64,000 nt of DNA from NCBI GenBank assembly GCA_038142205.1, contig JAYQJO010000001.1, forward strand, positions 124,001 through 188,000, given 5' to 3'. The notes beneath the pieces were generated by a model, which saw only the letters and a list, made by a program, of their open reading frames with translations, had not been told where the DNA came from and searched no databases. This document shows, piece by piece, positions 9,163-19,665 of the stretch. The stretch comes from UBA7359 sp038142205. Its GTDB lineage: Bacteria > Pseudomonadota > Gammaproteobacteria > Eutrophobiales > Eutrophobiaceae. The first letter of the stretch is position 1. Each line of letters starts with the position of its first letter. The position numbers were made by a program, and so were the translations under genes.

Positions 9163-10617
9163 TTAAATTGTCAGTACAGTGACTGACGGTGTATTCAATA
9201 ACTCGTCACTGTGAAAGCCACGTACTAATAAAACTTTGTCTCCAGTTGTAGCCAAACCTTCATCAATAATAATTTGTCTGGCTAGTGCATTTGGATTTGT
9301 CTTACCTGCTTTTTCCGAATATGCGGGTATGACACTCCATAACATGGCCATTTGTCGACACACTTCTTTTTTATTAGTAATTGCGACGACAGGCGCTGCG
9401 GGTCTGGCTGAACTCATTGTTGCCGCAGACATACCACTTTGAGAAATAACAACAACAGCACGTACTCTCAAGTCATGAGACAGTCGTGACATAGAGTTAG
9501 CAATTCCTTCCCAGATTGGTAATGCTGTATTTGATTCTTTATCGGATATTTTTCCTCCATACGCATTATGCGCCCAAAGGTAGGATTCTGTTTGTCGTGA
9601 AATACGATCCATCATGTTAACAGCATCATAGGGAAATTTTCCGACAGCTGTTTCACCCGATAGCATAATGGCATCGGTTCCAAGGTTGACTGCATAAGCG
9701 ACATCAGTGACTTCAGCACGGGTTGGCCGTGCATTTTCAATCATTGATTCGAGCATTTGTGTGGCAACAATAACCGGTTTAAATTTTTCACGAGCCAGAT
9801 CGATTAATTGATGTTGTGCAACAGGCACTTGTTCAGGGTTTAATTCCACACCTAAATCACCTCGGGCAACCATGATGCCGTCTGCAGCGTCAAGTATGTC
9901 AATAGCGTTATCCAACGCTTCTGGTTTTTCTATCTTTGCAATAATACGTGCATTGCTGCCTTGTCCATTCATTAACTCTCTTAAGTCGTTAATATCTTCA
10001 GCCGTTCTGACAAATGATAAAGCAAGAAAATCAACGCCAAGTTCTATCGCCAGATTTGCATCGGCTTTATCTTTATCAGTTAATGAGGGTGCAGATACGT
10101 TCACACCAGGAAGGTTGATGCCTTTATGGTTACCAAGTTTTCCGCCATAAATAACTGTGCAGGTAATTTCTGTTCCTTCAATCTTGTCCACTTCAAGTTC
10201 TAACGTGCCGTCAGCAAGTAATATCCGATCTTCGGGTTCAACATCATTTGCTAAAGCTGCATATTGAGAAGGAATTAAACCGGCTTTACCTTCGACATCG
10301 CGTGTCGTAACAACAACGGTTTCATTGTTTTTTAATTCAATACCGTCGTTTTTAAATTTACCTGTTCGTATCTTTGGGCCACAGAGATCAGCCAATATGC
10401 CTATGGGTAAACCCAGTTCTTCAGAAATTTCCCGGATATATGCAGAGGTTTTTCGGTGATAATCATGATCACCGTGAGACATATTTTGTCGAAAAATATT
10501 AACCCCGGTTTTTATTAATCTTCTAATTTGCTCCGGTTCACTACTCGCGGGACCCAACGTTGCAATAATTTTCGTGCGTCGTTTTTTGAGTAAATTAATC
10601 TGCGTTATAATCGACAT
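9163..10617 (-). CDS. pyk: Pyruvate kinase
   Basis: Catalyses phosphoenolpyruvate + ADP to pyruvate + ATP. The 484-residue product shows the N-terminal RTKIIATLGPASS with NIFRQNMSHG, the PK signature IIAKIEKPEALDN, the metal-site segment MVARGDLGVEL, the MLESMIENARPTRAEVTDVAYAV helix and IMLSGETAVGKFP, then a C-terminal domain ending in a short beta strand. The length fits the PykA-like (type II) group better than PykF, but the paralogue is not certain. It converges on the DUF934 gene with six bases between the stops. The ribosome-binding site is weak. Confidence 0.95.
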   Translation of the reverse strand: MSIITQINLLKKRRTKIIATLGPASSEPEQIRRLIKTGVNIFRQNMSHGDHDYHRKTSAYIREISEELGLPIGILADLCGPKIRTGKFKNDGIELKNNETVVVTTRDVEGKAGLIPSQYAALANDVEPEDRILLADGTLELEVDKIEGTEITCTVIYGGKLGNHKGINLPGVNVSAPSLTDKDKADANLAIELGVDFLALSFVRTAEDINDLRELMNGQGSNARIIAKIEKPEALDNAIDILDAADGIMVARGDLGVELNPEQVPVAQHQLIDLAREKFKPVIVATQMLESMIENARPTRAEVTDVAYAVNLGTDAIMLSGETAVGKFPYDAVNMMDRISRQTESYLWAHNAYGGKISDKESNTALPIWEGIANSMSRLSHDLRVRAVVVISQSGMSAATMSSARPAAPVVAITNKKEVCRQMAMLWSVIPAYSEKAGKTNPNALARQIIIDEGLATTGDKVLLVRGFHSDELLNTPSVTVLTI

Positions 10618-10717
10618 AGTTTTTTAATACCTGTAATAAGTAAATTTCAAATAAAACAAAAGGTTACTAAACCCAATGATTTAAAACATTCTTTTAATAG
10701 CTATCTTCCTTATATTT

Positions 10718-10748
10718 CATTAGTGTAGCAATTTGGTTACACTTAATG
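10718..10748. promoter_or_regulatory. Inverted repeat in the pyk / cyclic-di-GMP gene divergent region
   Basis: CATTAGTGTA (10718-10727) pairs with TACACTTAATG (10738-10748) apart from one bulged base, with a 10-base spacer. It lies between two divergent genes and is followed directly by TTGACT (10749-10754), a possible -35 element reading rightward. It could be a regulator binding site; the regulator is unknown. Confidence 0.35.
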
Positions 10749-10798
10749 TTGACTTTTTCTAAAATAAAAAATTCTAGAAATAAATTAATAAGAATGGC

Positions 10799-13700
10799 AT
10801 GGATGATAATTTAAAAAAGCTATCTGAAGAAAAAGAACTTTCTGGAATTAATACTGATATTTCAGAAACGTTAGAACATACACTCGACTATATTTCAAAC
10901 ATAAAAGCTAAAAACCCTATCGAGTTAGCCGTAGAGAGTAGCGTGGATGCTTTTTTTGTCACTTCTCTTGAAGACGGTGAGTTACTGATTGTTAACCATG
11001 CATTTGAAAATTTTACCGGATATAAAAAATCAAAGGTTATAGGTAAGACAACACTAGAGTTAAATCTCTGGCCACATAAAAGCGATCGACAGTTACTCGT
11101 TGATGAACTATCTAAAACAGGAAAAGTAATTAATAAGACAGTTGCTTATCAACATAAAAATGGTGAGCTGAAGTATGCTTCAATATCGTCGAATATTGTT
11201 AATATTGAAAACAAAACTTGTCTGATCAATATAGCAAGAGATATTACAGAATATATAAAATCAAAGGATGATCTAGAAAAATATCAATCTGCAATATACA
11301 AACTTTATCAGTCAGTCTCTGATCCAGAATTAAATTTTGAAAATAAAATTGATGCTATTTTACAGTTATGTGCTGAGTATCTTGATACGGAAATCGGTAT
11401 TTTTGGCAGGTTAACTGATAGTCATTATATTGTTCTGAACTTATTTAATCGCAGTGAAGCCCCACTAGAATCCGGTGCAATGTTTAAAAGTGAAGGATCA
11501 TATTGTTCCAAAACTATTAGCATGAATAAAACTATAGCGATAGAGCATGTAAAAGAAAGTGAGTTCGCAAATTTAGAAATGTATAAAAGCATGGGGCTTG
11601 AAACTTATCTGGGTGTTCCTGTTGTAATCAAAGAAAAAAATATGGTAGCGTTTGTTTTATTAATAAGGCTCCCAGGGAAAAAATATTTGCAGAATCAGAA
11701 ATAAAATTTATAGAACTTGCTGTACGTTGGCTTACATCTGAAATACAAAAAGAAAGATTGGAGGAAAAAGAAAAAAAAAAAATATAAGGAAGAACTAAGT
11801 GAAAGCAAGGAACGACAGCATGATTTAATCGAATTACAACCGGAGTGCGTAAAAACAGTTTCACGGTCAGGTGATTTAATCTATATGAACGCTATGGGTT
11901 TGAAATATATCGAGGCTAACTCGTTAGAAGAAGTTAAAGGGGCTTGTGTTTATGACCTGATCACTGACGAGTTCAGAGAAGAATTTATTCAAATGAATGA
12001 GCGGGTCTTTTCTGGTGAAACAGTGCGAATGGAGTTTGAAGTTGAGGGCTTTCTAGGAACAAGACGATGGATGGAAACGAATGCCCGACCTATTATTAAT
12101 AGTAAAGGTGAGGTTATTGAACACTTTGCAATAACGCGAGATATAAGCGAGCGGAAGGACTCTGAAATAAAATTAAAAACGACAACTCGAGCATTAAAGG
12201 TACTTAATGACTGCAATCACTATATTACCCATGTTACTAATGAGATTAAATTGGCACATCATATATGTGAAGTAATAGTTAACACTGGCGGATATTTTTT
12301 CAGCTGGATTGGTTATGCTCAAAATGAAGCGGGCAAACTGGTCAAGCCTATTGCAAACGCAGGTTATGAACAGGGTTACCTTGAAAACAAGATAACCTGG
12401 GGTGATGAGCCTAGCGGCTGCGGACCATCAGGTACATGTATAAAAAATAATGAGGCGACGATAGTACACAACATAGGGAATGATGACAGTTTTTCGTTGT
12501 GGCGAGATTCTGCATTAGAACATGGGTATTTATCAGTTGTTGCTTTACCTCTATCTATAGGGAATAGCACTGGTGAAGCAGATGCTGCATTAGTACTTTA
12601 TTCCTCTGTAGCAGCTTCATTTGATTGTTATGAAGTCGATTTGTTATCAACGCTTGCTAATAATCTTTCCTATGCGATACGCAGCATAAGGACTAAAAAT
12701 GAAAAGCAAAAAGCAGAAATAATTCTGGCTGCTAATGAAGAGCAGAATCGACTATTAGATGAAGGGAGCGGGGCTATTGTTTGGGAATGTTCCTTTCCGG
12801 AAATAGAATATAGCTATGTTAGTAATGCAACTGAAACTATATTGGGTTATCAGGCTGAAGATTGGTATCAACCTGGGTTTTGGCAGTCTCGTATATACCC
12901 GGAGGATAAAGAAAGAGCTATACATCAGTGTGCTAGTCAAGCCAGTGAAGGTGTTGATCACACTTTTGAATACAGAATGCTGAAATCTGACGGTTCGATA
13001 ATCTGGATTCAAGATGTAGTGCATGTGGTTTCTGATGAAAACAATGTTCCTGTGCGCTTGCGCGGTCTGATGATCGATATAACAGAAAAGAAGCAGTTTG
13101 AAATAGCGTTAAAAGAAAGTGAAGAACGTTTTTCTTATGCCATGCTTGGTGCCAGCGATGGTTTATGGGATTGGAATATGGAGGCGGGTCAAGTTTATTT
13201 TTCTTTACGTTGGAAAAGTATGCTCGGCTTTGAAGAAGAAGAAATAGAAAACAGCCTGAATTCATTTAAAAAGCTGTTACATACTGATGATTCTGAAAGA
13301 GTTTTCCAACATGTTGAAGATTATGTGTCGGGGAAAGTCGATAGATATAGTATTGAATTTCGTTTGCGTCATAAAAAAGAATATTATCTTGATATCCATT
13401 CTCAAGGTTTTGGTGTACGAAATAATAATAATGAAATAATTCGTTTAGTTGGCACACATACCGATATTACTGATCGTAAACTTGCAGAAAAAGCTTTAAT
13501 TAGTAGCGAAACTCGCTTTCGTACACTTTATGATGAAACACCTGCTGTGTTTTTCAGTGTAAACCAGGATGGCTATATTATTTCTATTAATGAGTTTGGC
13601 GCAAGTCATCTCGGTTACAAAACGAGTGAAATAATAGGGCAAGCAATTGAGCTGATTTTTCATGAAGAAGATACTGTTAAAAGAATGCTTGAGTGTTTTA

Positions 13701-15160
13701 ATTATCCTGAAGGTATTCAACGCTGGGAATCTTCTTTGCTTAAAAAGCAAAGTGATTCTATTCGAGTAAGGCAATCAGTTAGAGTGGTAAATGGCATCGA
13801 TGATGAATTATGTTTATTTATCATTTGTGAAGATATAACAGAAACCCACCGATTATCAGAAGAGCTAAAATATCAGGCAACGCATGACTCTTTAACCTCT
13901 TTAGTAAATCGACGTGAATTTGAAAAGCGTTTAGATCGAGTTCTAAATAGTCAGTCTATTCTGTTTCCCGGACATGCTGTTTGTTATATGGATCTAGATA
14001 ACTTTAAGGTCATTAATGACACTTGTGGTCACCTTGCTGGAGATGCCTTACTAAAACAATTGACAACATTACTTTCCGGCTCTGTCAGAGGCAGAGATAC
14101 ATTGGCCAGATTGGGTGGAGATGAATTCGCTATTTTGATGGAAAACTGTTCTCTAAAGCAAGCTATTGCCGTTGCAGAGAAAATATTGGCAATAGTTGAA
14201 AAGTTTAATTTTGTCTGGGGTGAAAATAAATTTAAAGTAGGGGTGAGTATTGGCTTGGTTCCAATTAATGATGCAGGTATAAGTGTCGTTAATATATTAA
14301 GCGCGGCTGATAGTGCTTGCTATGTTGCAAAAGAGTCTGGAAGAAATCGCATTCATATTTTTTCACATGATGATGATGAATTAGAGAAAAGAAAAGGTGA
14401 AATGCAATGGGTATCTAGAATTAACCAGGCGCTTGAAGATAATTTATTTTGTCTTTTTTATCAGGAAGTTGTTTCTGGCAAAAGTTCAAAAAAAGCCGAC
14501 AAAAGACGATTTGAAATTCTTCTTAGAATAAAAACATATGATGGAAACTATGTTTTGCCTGGTGCATTTTTACCCTCAGCTGAACGATACAATCTTTCAA
14601 CCAGAATTGATGAATGGGTGGTTGCCGAGACATTGGACTGGTTGACATCTGATAGTTCGATTCTTGATGTAGTAGAAAGTTGTGCTATTAATATTTCGGG
14701 TCACTCTGTTTGCAATGAGGGCTTTCTGGAATATTGTTTTAATAAAATTAAGACCAGTGGCGTTTCGGCAAATAAAATTTGTTTTGAAATTACCGAAACA
14801 GCGGCTATTGCCAACCTTTCCAGTGCAAAAAAATTCATGTCTGAACTTGGAAAGGAGGGCTGTAGTTTTGCGTTAGATGATTTTGGAAGTGGTTTATCTT
14901 CATTTGGTCATTTGAAAAGTCTGCCAGTGGATTACATCAAGATTGATGGTGTTTTTGTTCGCGATATTGTTACAGATCCAGTTGATTACGAAATGGTTTC
15001 CGCTATTAACCGAATGGGGCATGTGATGAATAAGAAAATCATTGCTGAATATGTAGAGAACGATGAGATATCAGCTTTATTGAAAAAAATCGGCGTCGAT
15101 TTCATACAAGGCTATGGCATCAGTAAACCTCAGCCTATTGAAGCATTTCTCCAAGTATAA
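10799..15160 (+). CDS. Multi-PAS/GAF GGDEF-EAL cyclic-di-GMP protein (two compensating frameshifts)
   Basis: Signalling protein of about 1,450 residues that would make and/or degrade cyclic di-GMP. Domain order: PAS (about residues 45-155), GAF, PAS, GAF, three more PAS domains, GGDEF, EAL. The GGDEF motif RLGGDEFAIL is intact with an RGRD inhibitory site five residues before it. EAL residues are present: EILLR, ITETA, DDFGSG, YIKID, AEYVE and QGYG. The reading frame breaks twice. In A7 at 11634-11640 one base seems missing, since the other frame continues YGSVCFINKAP...FAESEIKFIELAVRW as expected for a GAF domain. In A12 at 11771-11782 one extra base restores the original frame. Total length stays a multiple of three. 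No membrane segment is seen, so it is probably cytoplasmic. Confidence 0.85.
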
Positions 15161-15328
15161 AACTTTCTGTTTAAGTCCCTACTTTATCTTAAAATGGTTA
15201 AGGATACCTAATAATAAAATTGTTAAATTATTTTTCATATATAATATTGTTTTTTATAGAAGTATTAATATATTGTGACTAAAATTCTATAAAATTGTGT
15301 AAATTATTTGTTCAAATAGTACAAAATC
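15161..15328. other. AT-rich stretch left of the island
   Basis: Non-coding bases between the GGDEF-EAL gene and the left end of the mobile island. It is very AT-rich and I see neither a convincing gene nor a terminator hairpin. The stretch 15228-15250 (TTATTTTTCATATATAATAT) resembles the repeat at 27866-27889 beside ssb, but low complexity makes this weak. Confidence 0.4.
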
Positions 15329-15351
15329 TTTACATTATTAGACAAGCAAAT
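15329..15351. repeat. Possible left end (att-like) of the recombinase-trio island
   Basis: TTTACATTATT (15329-15339) followed two bases later by ACAAGCAAAT (15342-15351). The same two words recur at the other side of the island as ACAAGCAAAT (27794-27803), one base, then TTTACATTATT (27805-27815). In both cases TTTACATTATT is outermost and ACAAGCAAAT faces inward. The hypothetical ART-like gene ends immediately inside this site. Confidence 0.45.
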
Positions 15352-16440
15352 TTAAATGAACTCTGCGTCCTCAACTATCTTTCCACTGAATTGATCCGTA
15401 TTGGCATTCTTAATCCAGAAGCTGATTATATCGTCATCTCCATCTATATGCTCGATTTTAAAAATCTCATCAGTTTCTTCTTCATCGTAAGGAGCTGCTA
15501 GCCCTGATGCTCTTGTCGCATCACCAACTACAGCATAGGCAAAGTTTTTTGGAAATGTAGGAATTAACATGTCGCTCGATATTTGAATGTTTGTTTTATG
15601 TTCAACCCCTAGGCGATGGACAAATGGATTGACGATCTCATGAAACCCAAAGCCTCCAGGTTCCTGATGCCTATATGAAGGCTGTGTTGCCAATTGAGTT
15701 GTATCAACCCAATAAGACAAAACTTCTGTCCTATTTCTTGTAGACTCACGGTATACATCAAGGATTAGATCAGGAACATCAGTCAAATTCTGATCTATCC
15801 TAAACCCTAATTTCCCATTAGATGACATAGCAATCTCTGTTAAGTCTTCGACACATGTAATTGAAGGCAGTGATGTCAGATATAGATAGCTAATATTAGT
15901 TAGAGTCTTTGTACCCTGGATATTCCAATCTGAAGACCAAAACTCTCTAGTTTTTAGTATCGACTCTTCGGCTGATTGGCTAGTGTGGTGATGAAGTTTT
16001 ATGTATGGTTTATTTTTAATAATCCTTGCCAGTCCAGTAGTATATCGATATAGATTACTTGGTGCTTTTATTTCACATTTATATAACAGGCTTCCATCAT
16101 CAAATTTATTCAATAATTCTTTATTACTGAAAATAATGTTCAAAACTACACAGTGTGAAGCATCAATTGATAGTTGACAGGACCCATGCTCATAAAGGTT
16201 GACCACAAAACAACAACTGAAATAAAGAGGCTGCACCCAATGTATTTGACCATCAAATTTTACATATACCTGCTCAGGTAAAACCAAAGAATAATTTTTA
16301 TTATGAACTAACTTACACTTTAAATACCCGTTATAAGATTCTTCACCGATAATTCGACCTCCAGCATATTCCTTCAGGTAAGACCGCGTATTGCCATTAC
16401 TAATTCTATTAAAATTAAAATCACAATCGTTTATTGTCAA
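15352..16440 (-). CDS. Island-encoded protein with ADP-ribosyltransferase (HYD1-like) features
   Basis: Protein of 362 residues, not firmly recognised. The N-terminal half (about 1-145) is beta-rich with no known motif. The central segment YIKLHHHTSQSAEESIL...REFWSS...TNISYLYLTSLPSI resembles the start of HYD1-type ADP-ribosyltransferase domains (PF15633), which read L-Y-H-Y-T ... I-L ... S ... G-x-Y-L-T-x-I/L-P. Acidic residues near the C-terminus (YDEEETDEIF) could supply a catalytic Glu, but this is a guess. The start is TTG at 16440, eight bases behind GAGG; there is no nearby ATG. It follows hsdR on the same strand after 54 bases, so it may be the last gene of the restriction operon. It could be a toxin or defence effector, or a standalone cargo gene. 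Confidence 0.55.
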   Translation of the reverse strand: MTINDCDFNFNRISNGNTRSYLKEYAGGRIIGEESYNGYLKCKLVHNKNYSLVLPEQVYVKFDGQIHWVQPLYFSCCFVVNLYEHGSCQLSIDASHCVVLNIIFSNKELLNKFDDGSLLYKCEIKAPSNLYRYTTGLARIIKNKPYIKLHHHTSQSAEESILKTREFWSSDWNIQGTKTLTNISYLYLTSLPSITCVEDLTEIAMSSNGKLGFRIDQNLTDVPDLILDVYRESTRNRTEVLSYWVDTTQLATQPSYRHQEPGGFGFHEIVNPFVHRLGVEHKTNIQISSDMLIPTFPKNFAYAVVGDATRASGLAAPYDEEETDEIFKIEHIDGDDDIISFWIKNANTDQFSGKIVEDAEFI

Positions 16441-16494
16441 AAATATAACCTCAAATCTATCTTCAAACTTAGAGGGATTTCAATGAAAAGAAAT

Positions 16495-19400
16495 TTATGC
16501 AACATTTTTCTTAAAATTTTGAGCCTGTTCAAAAATCTCTTTATAGACTTCATCTCTATCTATTGGAGGATAATCCCACTTATCAAGCAGTATGATTAAA
16601 TCGAAATGAAGCTCGGCTTTAATATCATCACGCTTGTCCCAATCTGTATATTTAGCTTTATCATCAATTACTTTCTTAACTTCTTTTGCTAAATCTAAAA
16701 GTTTGTCTTCTGGATATGAAAAATCATATTTATTGGTAAGGCTGACCAATATGTCATAAAAAGCTTTTTCCTCAAAGTCGATACCCATTTCACCAAATGA
16801 TTCCATTTCTTCACGAAGTTCGTTATAGAGATTGATAATCTCATCTGAGAAGTCATTTATCACTTCACTTCTCAGTACATCTTGTTCATCTCGTTCGTTG
16901 TATTTTTCAACCAGCATATTCATCTTTTTTGTGAAATCTATCCCTTTAACTTTATTGGTCTTTTTAAACTCACCAATCGCTTTAGCAAGCATCTGCTGTA
17001 ATAATTGAAGTTTAGTATTTGGCTGTTTAATAACTTGCAATTTAGCAAGATAATCTTCATCGAAAATATCTACCTTACCGCCTTGATCAACGCCAAGTTT
17101 AAAGATTTCTTCAACCCCATCACTCATTAAAGCGTCTTTCACTAATTCACGCACTCTATGGTTCATTTGTTCAATGTCTGGAGCACCGCCTGTAGTAATC
17201 TTAAATATTATAGAACGAATCGCTAAGTAATAATGAATCTTGTCTTTGTGAGATTGATTTAATTCGCTACTACCCACACAAATGTCATATGCTGATTTAA
17301 GTCGTTTAGTTAAGTCCATAAAGGTCTTTTCAAACTTTTTGGTTCTAAGGGCATAATCTGCTGATGCATTTAAGCAATGCAATTGCTCAAGTGGTGTACC
17401 ATTATAGTAAGGTTTTGAGTCAAAACTATGGTACAAACTATCCAACAAGCTAAGATGATCTTTCACCACAATCACAGACTTTTTAATATCCTCTAAGTCT
17501 TGCTTTTGACCACCAGTGTAATGTGATAGGGCTTGATTCATCTGCTTCTTGATGCCTACATAGTCGACCACTAAACCGTTCTCTTTGCTTTCATACTTAC
17601 GATTAACCCTAGAGATAGTTTGAATTAGATTATGCTTTTGTAATGGCTTATCAATGTAGATGGTTTCTAGGAACGGGACATCAAAACCTGTTAGCCACAT
17701 ATCAACAAGAATGGCGATTTTAAAGTTTGATTTTTCGTTCTTGAATTGGCGATCTAACTCCTTACGGTATTCTTTGTTACCCAACTTATCCCATAATGCT
17801 TTTTCATCATCCTTGTTACGAGTCATAATCATTTTCGCTCGTTCCATCGGTTTAACTTTCTTTTTATCACTTTCTGTTAAAGTTACGCCTTCTTCACAGA
17901 CTTTCACTTCATCCCATTCAGGGCGAAGTTCAATCAGTTCTTTATAGAATTTATAAGCAATTTGACGACTACTACAGACAAACATTGCTTTGCCTTTTTG
18001 TACCGCACCTTCTTCTATTCGATTCTCATAGTGTTCAACAAAGTCTTTTGCAATGGCTTTGATACGATCAGGATCGCCCAGAATGGTAGACATACTTGCC
18101 ATCGCGGTTTTACTTTTATCAATTTGATATTCGTTCGTGCCAGCTTCTTCACACTCTTTATAGTATTTTTCAACTTCATCGAGCTGGCGGCCATCGAGCA
18201 ACACTTTTGCTGCTCGTCCTTCATAAACAATACGAACTGTGATTTCATCATGAACAGATTCGGTCATTGTGTAGCTATCTACTACTGAACCAAAGACGTC
18301 CAGCGTTGCGTCAATTGGTGTGCCAGTAAAGCCAACATAGGTCGCATTTGGTAGAGAGTCGTGTAGGTACTTAGCAAAGCCGTAAGATTTTTTTACACCA
18401 TCTTCCGTAATAGTGATCTTTTGCTCTAGGTTGGTCTGGCTTCGATGTGCTTCATCTGAGATACAAATTACATTGGTTCTTTCTGTGAGTAGTTCTAAAT
18501 CTTCCGTAAATTTATGAATGGTTGTTAGGAAGACACCACCACTTTTACGTCCTTTTAGATGCTCACGAAGTTCTGCACGACTTTCAACACTGATAACATT
18601 CTGGTCGCCCACATAGACTTTTGCATTGGTAAATTGACCAGCAAGCTGATCATCTAAATCATTGCGGTCAGTAATTAAAATGATGGTCGGGCTACCTAAA
18701 TCAACATCTTTCATCAACAAGCGAGTTAAGAACAACATAGTATAGCTTTTGCCACAACCTGTTGCACCAAAGTAAGTGCCACCTTTGCCATCACCGCCAA
18801 CCAATTTACCTTCACCATCAAATCGTTTCATTTGCTTTTTGATATTGGCAAAAAGCTTTGTTGCAGCGTAGTACTGAGGGTAACGGCAAACGATTTTTTC
18901 TTGTTTGCTTGAAGTGTCAGGCACATAGATAAAATGCCGAATGACATCGGATAAACGTTTTTTATTAAACAAACCGCTGATCATTGTAAATAGGGAGTCG
19001 ACACCGTCTTTGTCCAGCTTCTCTTCTCCCGTGATTTTTCGCCAAGAGTAATAAAACTCATACGGAGCAAAGTAAGACCCCATTTTGTTATTTACTCCAT
19101 CACTTATCACACACAAAGCGTTGTATTTGAAGATTTCAGGGATGTCTCGATCATATCGAGTGGTGAGCTGTTTATACGCATCAAAAATCGTGGCTTCTTC
19201 TCGAATTGCACTCTTAAACTCAAATACCACGAGCGGTAAACCGTTTATATAAAGGATTCCATCAGGAATACGTAACTCATAGCCTTGTATCTCCATCTGG
19301 TTAGCGATTCGATATTGATTACTATCCAAATCGTCATAGTCAATTAGTTGAATGTATAAGTCTTTTTGGTTGGTATCTTCACGCTTGAGTAAAAAGCCAT

Positions 19401-19662
19401 CCGACACCAACTTCATAATAGCTTTGTTGGTATCGTAAAGATCAGAAGCTGGAAGATATTCTAACTTATTAATGATTTGTTCAATCTCGTAAGTCGTGAT
19501 CGAATCAGCTTGATAATGCTCGGATAGAAATTGACGAAGATCGGACTTAATTAGGACATCTTCAGGTGCTCGTTCAATCATCTCACCACGAATATGTGGG
19601 TAACCTTCTTTCTCTAGCAGGTCAATAATGGCTTTTTCAAGTCTTTCTTCTGTGAATTTCAT
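16495..19662 (-). CDS. hsdR: Type I restriction enzyme R subunit (HsdR)
   Basis: DNA-translocating endonuclease subunit of a type I restriction system, 1,055 residues. The N-terminal PD-(D/E)xK nuclease is seen as PDGILYINGLPLVVFEFK (about residues 133-150). The SF2 helicase motor follows: Walker A GATGCGKSYT (about 297-306), DEAH at about 403, FTGTPI, and the second RecA domain with ISRVNRKYE. The C-terminal helical region that docks on the methylase runs from about residue 730. Length is normal and the frame is intact. It starts three bases after the hsdS stop, so it belongs to the hsdMSR operon. Confidence 0.95.
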   Translation of the reverse strand: MKFTEERLEKAIIDLLEKEGYPHIRGEMIERAPEDVLIKSDLRQFLSEHYQADSITTYEIEQIINKLEYLPASDLYDTNKAIMKLVSDGFLLKREDTNQKDLYIQLIDYDDLDSNQYRIANQMEIQGYELRIPDGILYINGLPLVVFEFKSAIREEATIFDAYKQLTTRYDRDIPEIFKYNALCVISDGVNNKMGSYFAPYEFYYSWRKITGEEKLDKDGVDSLFTMISGLFNKKRLSDVIRHFIYVPDTSSKQEKIVCRYPQYYAATKLFANIKKQMKRFDGEGKLVGGDGKGGTYFGATGCGKSYTMLFLTRLLMKDVDLGSPTIILITDRNDLDDQLAGQFTNAKVYVGDQNVISVESRAELREHLKGRKSGGVFLTTIHKFTEDLELLTERTNVICISDEAHRSQTNLEQKITITEDGVKKSYGFAKYLHDSLPNATYVGFTGTPIDATLDVFGSVVDSYTMTESVHDEITVRIVYEGRAAKVLLDGRQLDEVEKYYKECEEAGTNEYQIDKSKTAMASMSTILGDPDRIKAIAKDFVEHYENRIEEGAVQKGKAMFVCSSRQIAYKFYKELIELRPEWDEVKVCEEGVTLTESDKKKVKPMERAKMIMTRNKDDEKALWDKLGNKEYRKELDRQFKNEKSNFKIAILVDMWLTGFDVPFLETIYIDKPLQKHNLIQTISRVNRKYESKENGLVVDYVGIKKQMNQALSHYTGGQKQDLEDIKKSVIVVKDHLSLLDSLYHSFDSKPYYNGTPLEQLHCLNASADYALRTKKFEKTFMDLTKRLKSAYDICVGSSELNQSHKDKIHYYLAIRSIIFKITTGGAPDIEQMNHRVRELVKDALMSDGVEEIFKLGVDQGGKVDIFDEDYLAKLQVIKQPNTKLQLLQQMLAKAIGEFKKTNKVKGIDFTKKMNMLVEKYNERDEQDVLRSEVINDFSDEIINLYNELREEMESFGEMGIDFEEKAFYDILVSLTNKYDFSYPEDKLLDLAKEVKKVIDDKAKYTDWDKRDDIKAELHFDLIILLDKWDYPPIDRDEVYKEIFEQAQNFKKNVA

Positions 19663-19665
19663 CGA

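Noticed and set aside
9170..9187. GTCAGT / ACTGAC hairpin near the pyk stop
   Set aside because: It lies inside the pyk coding end and lacks a T run, so it is not supported as a terminator.
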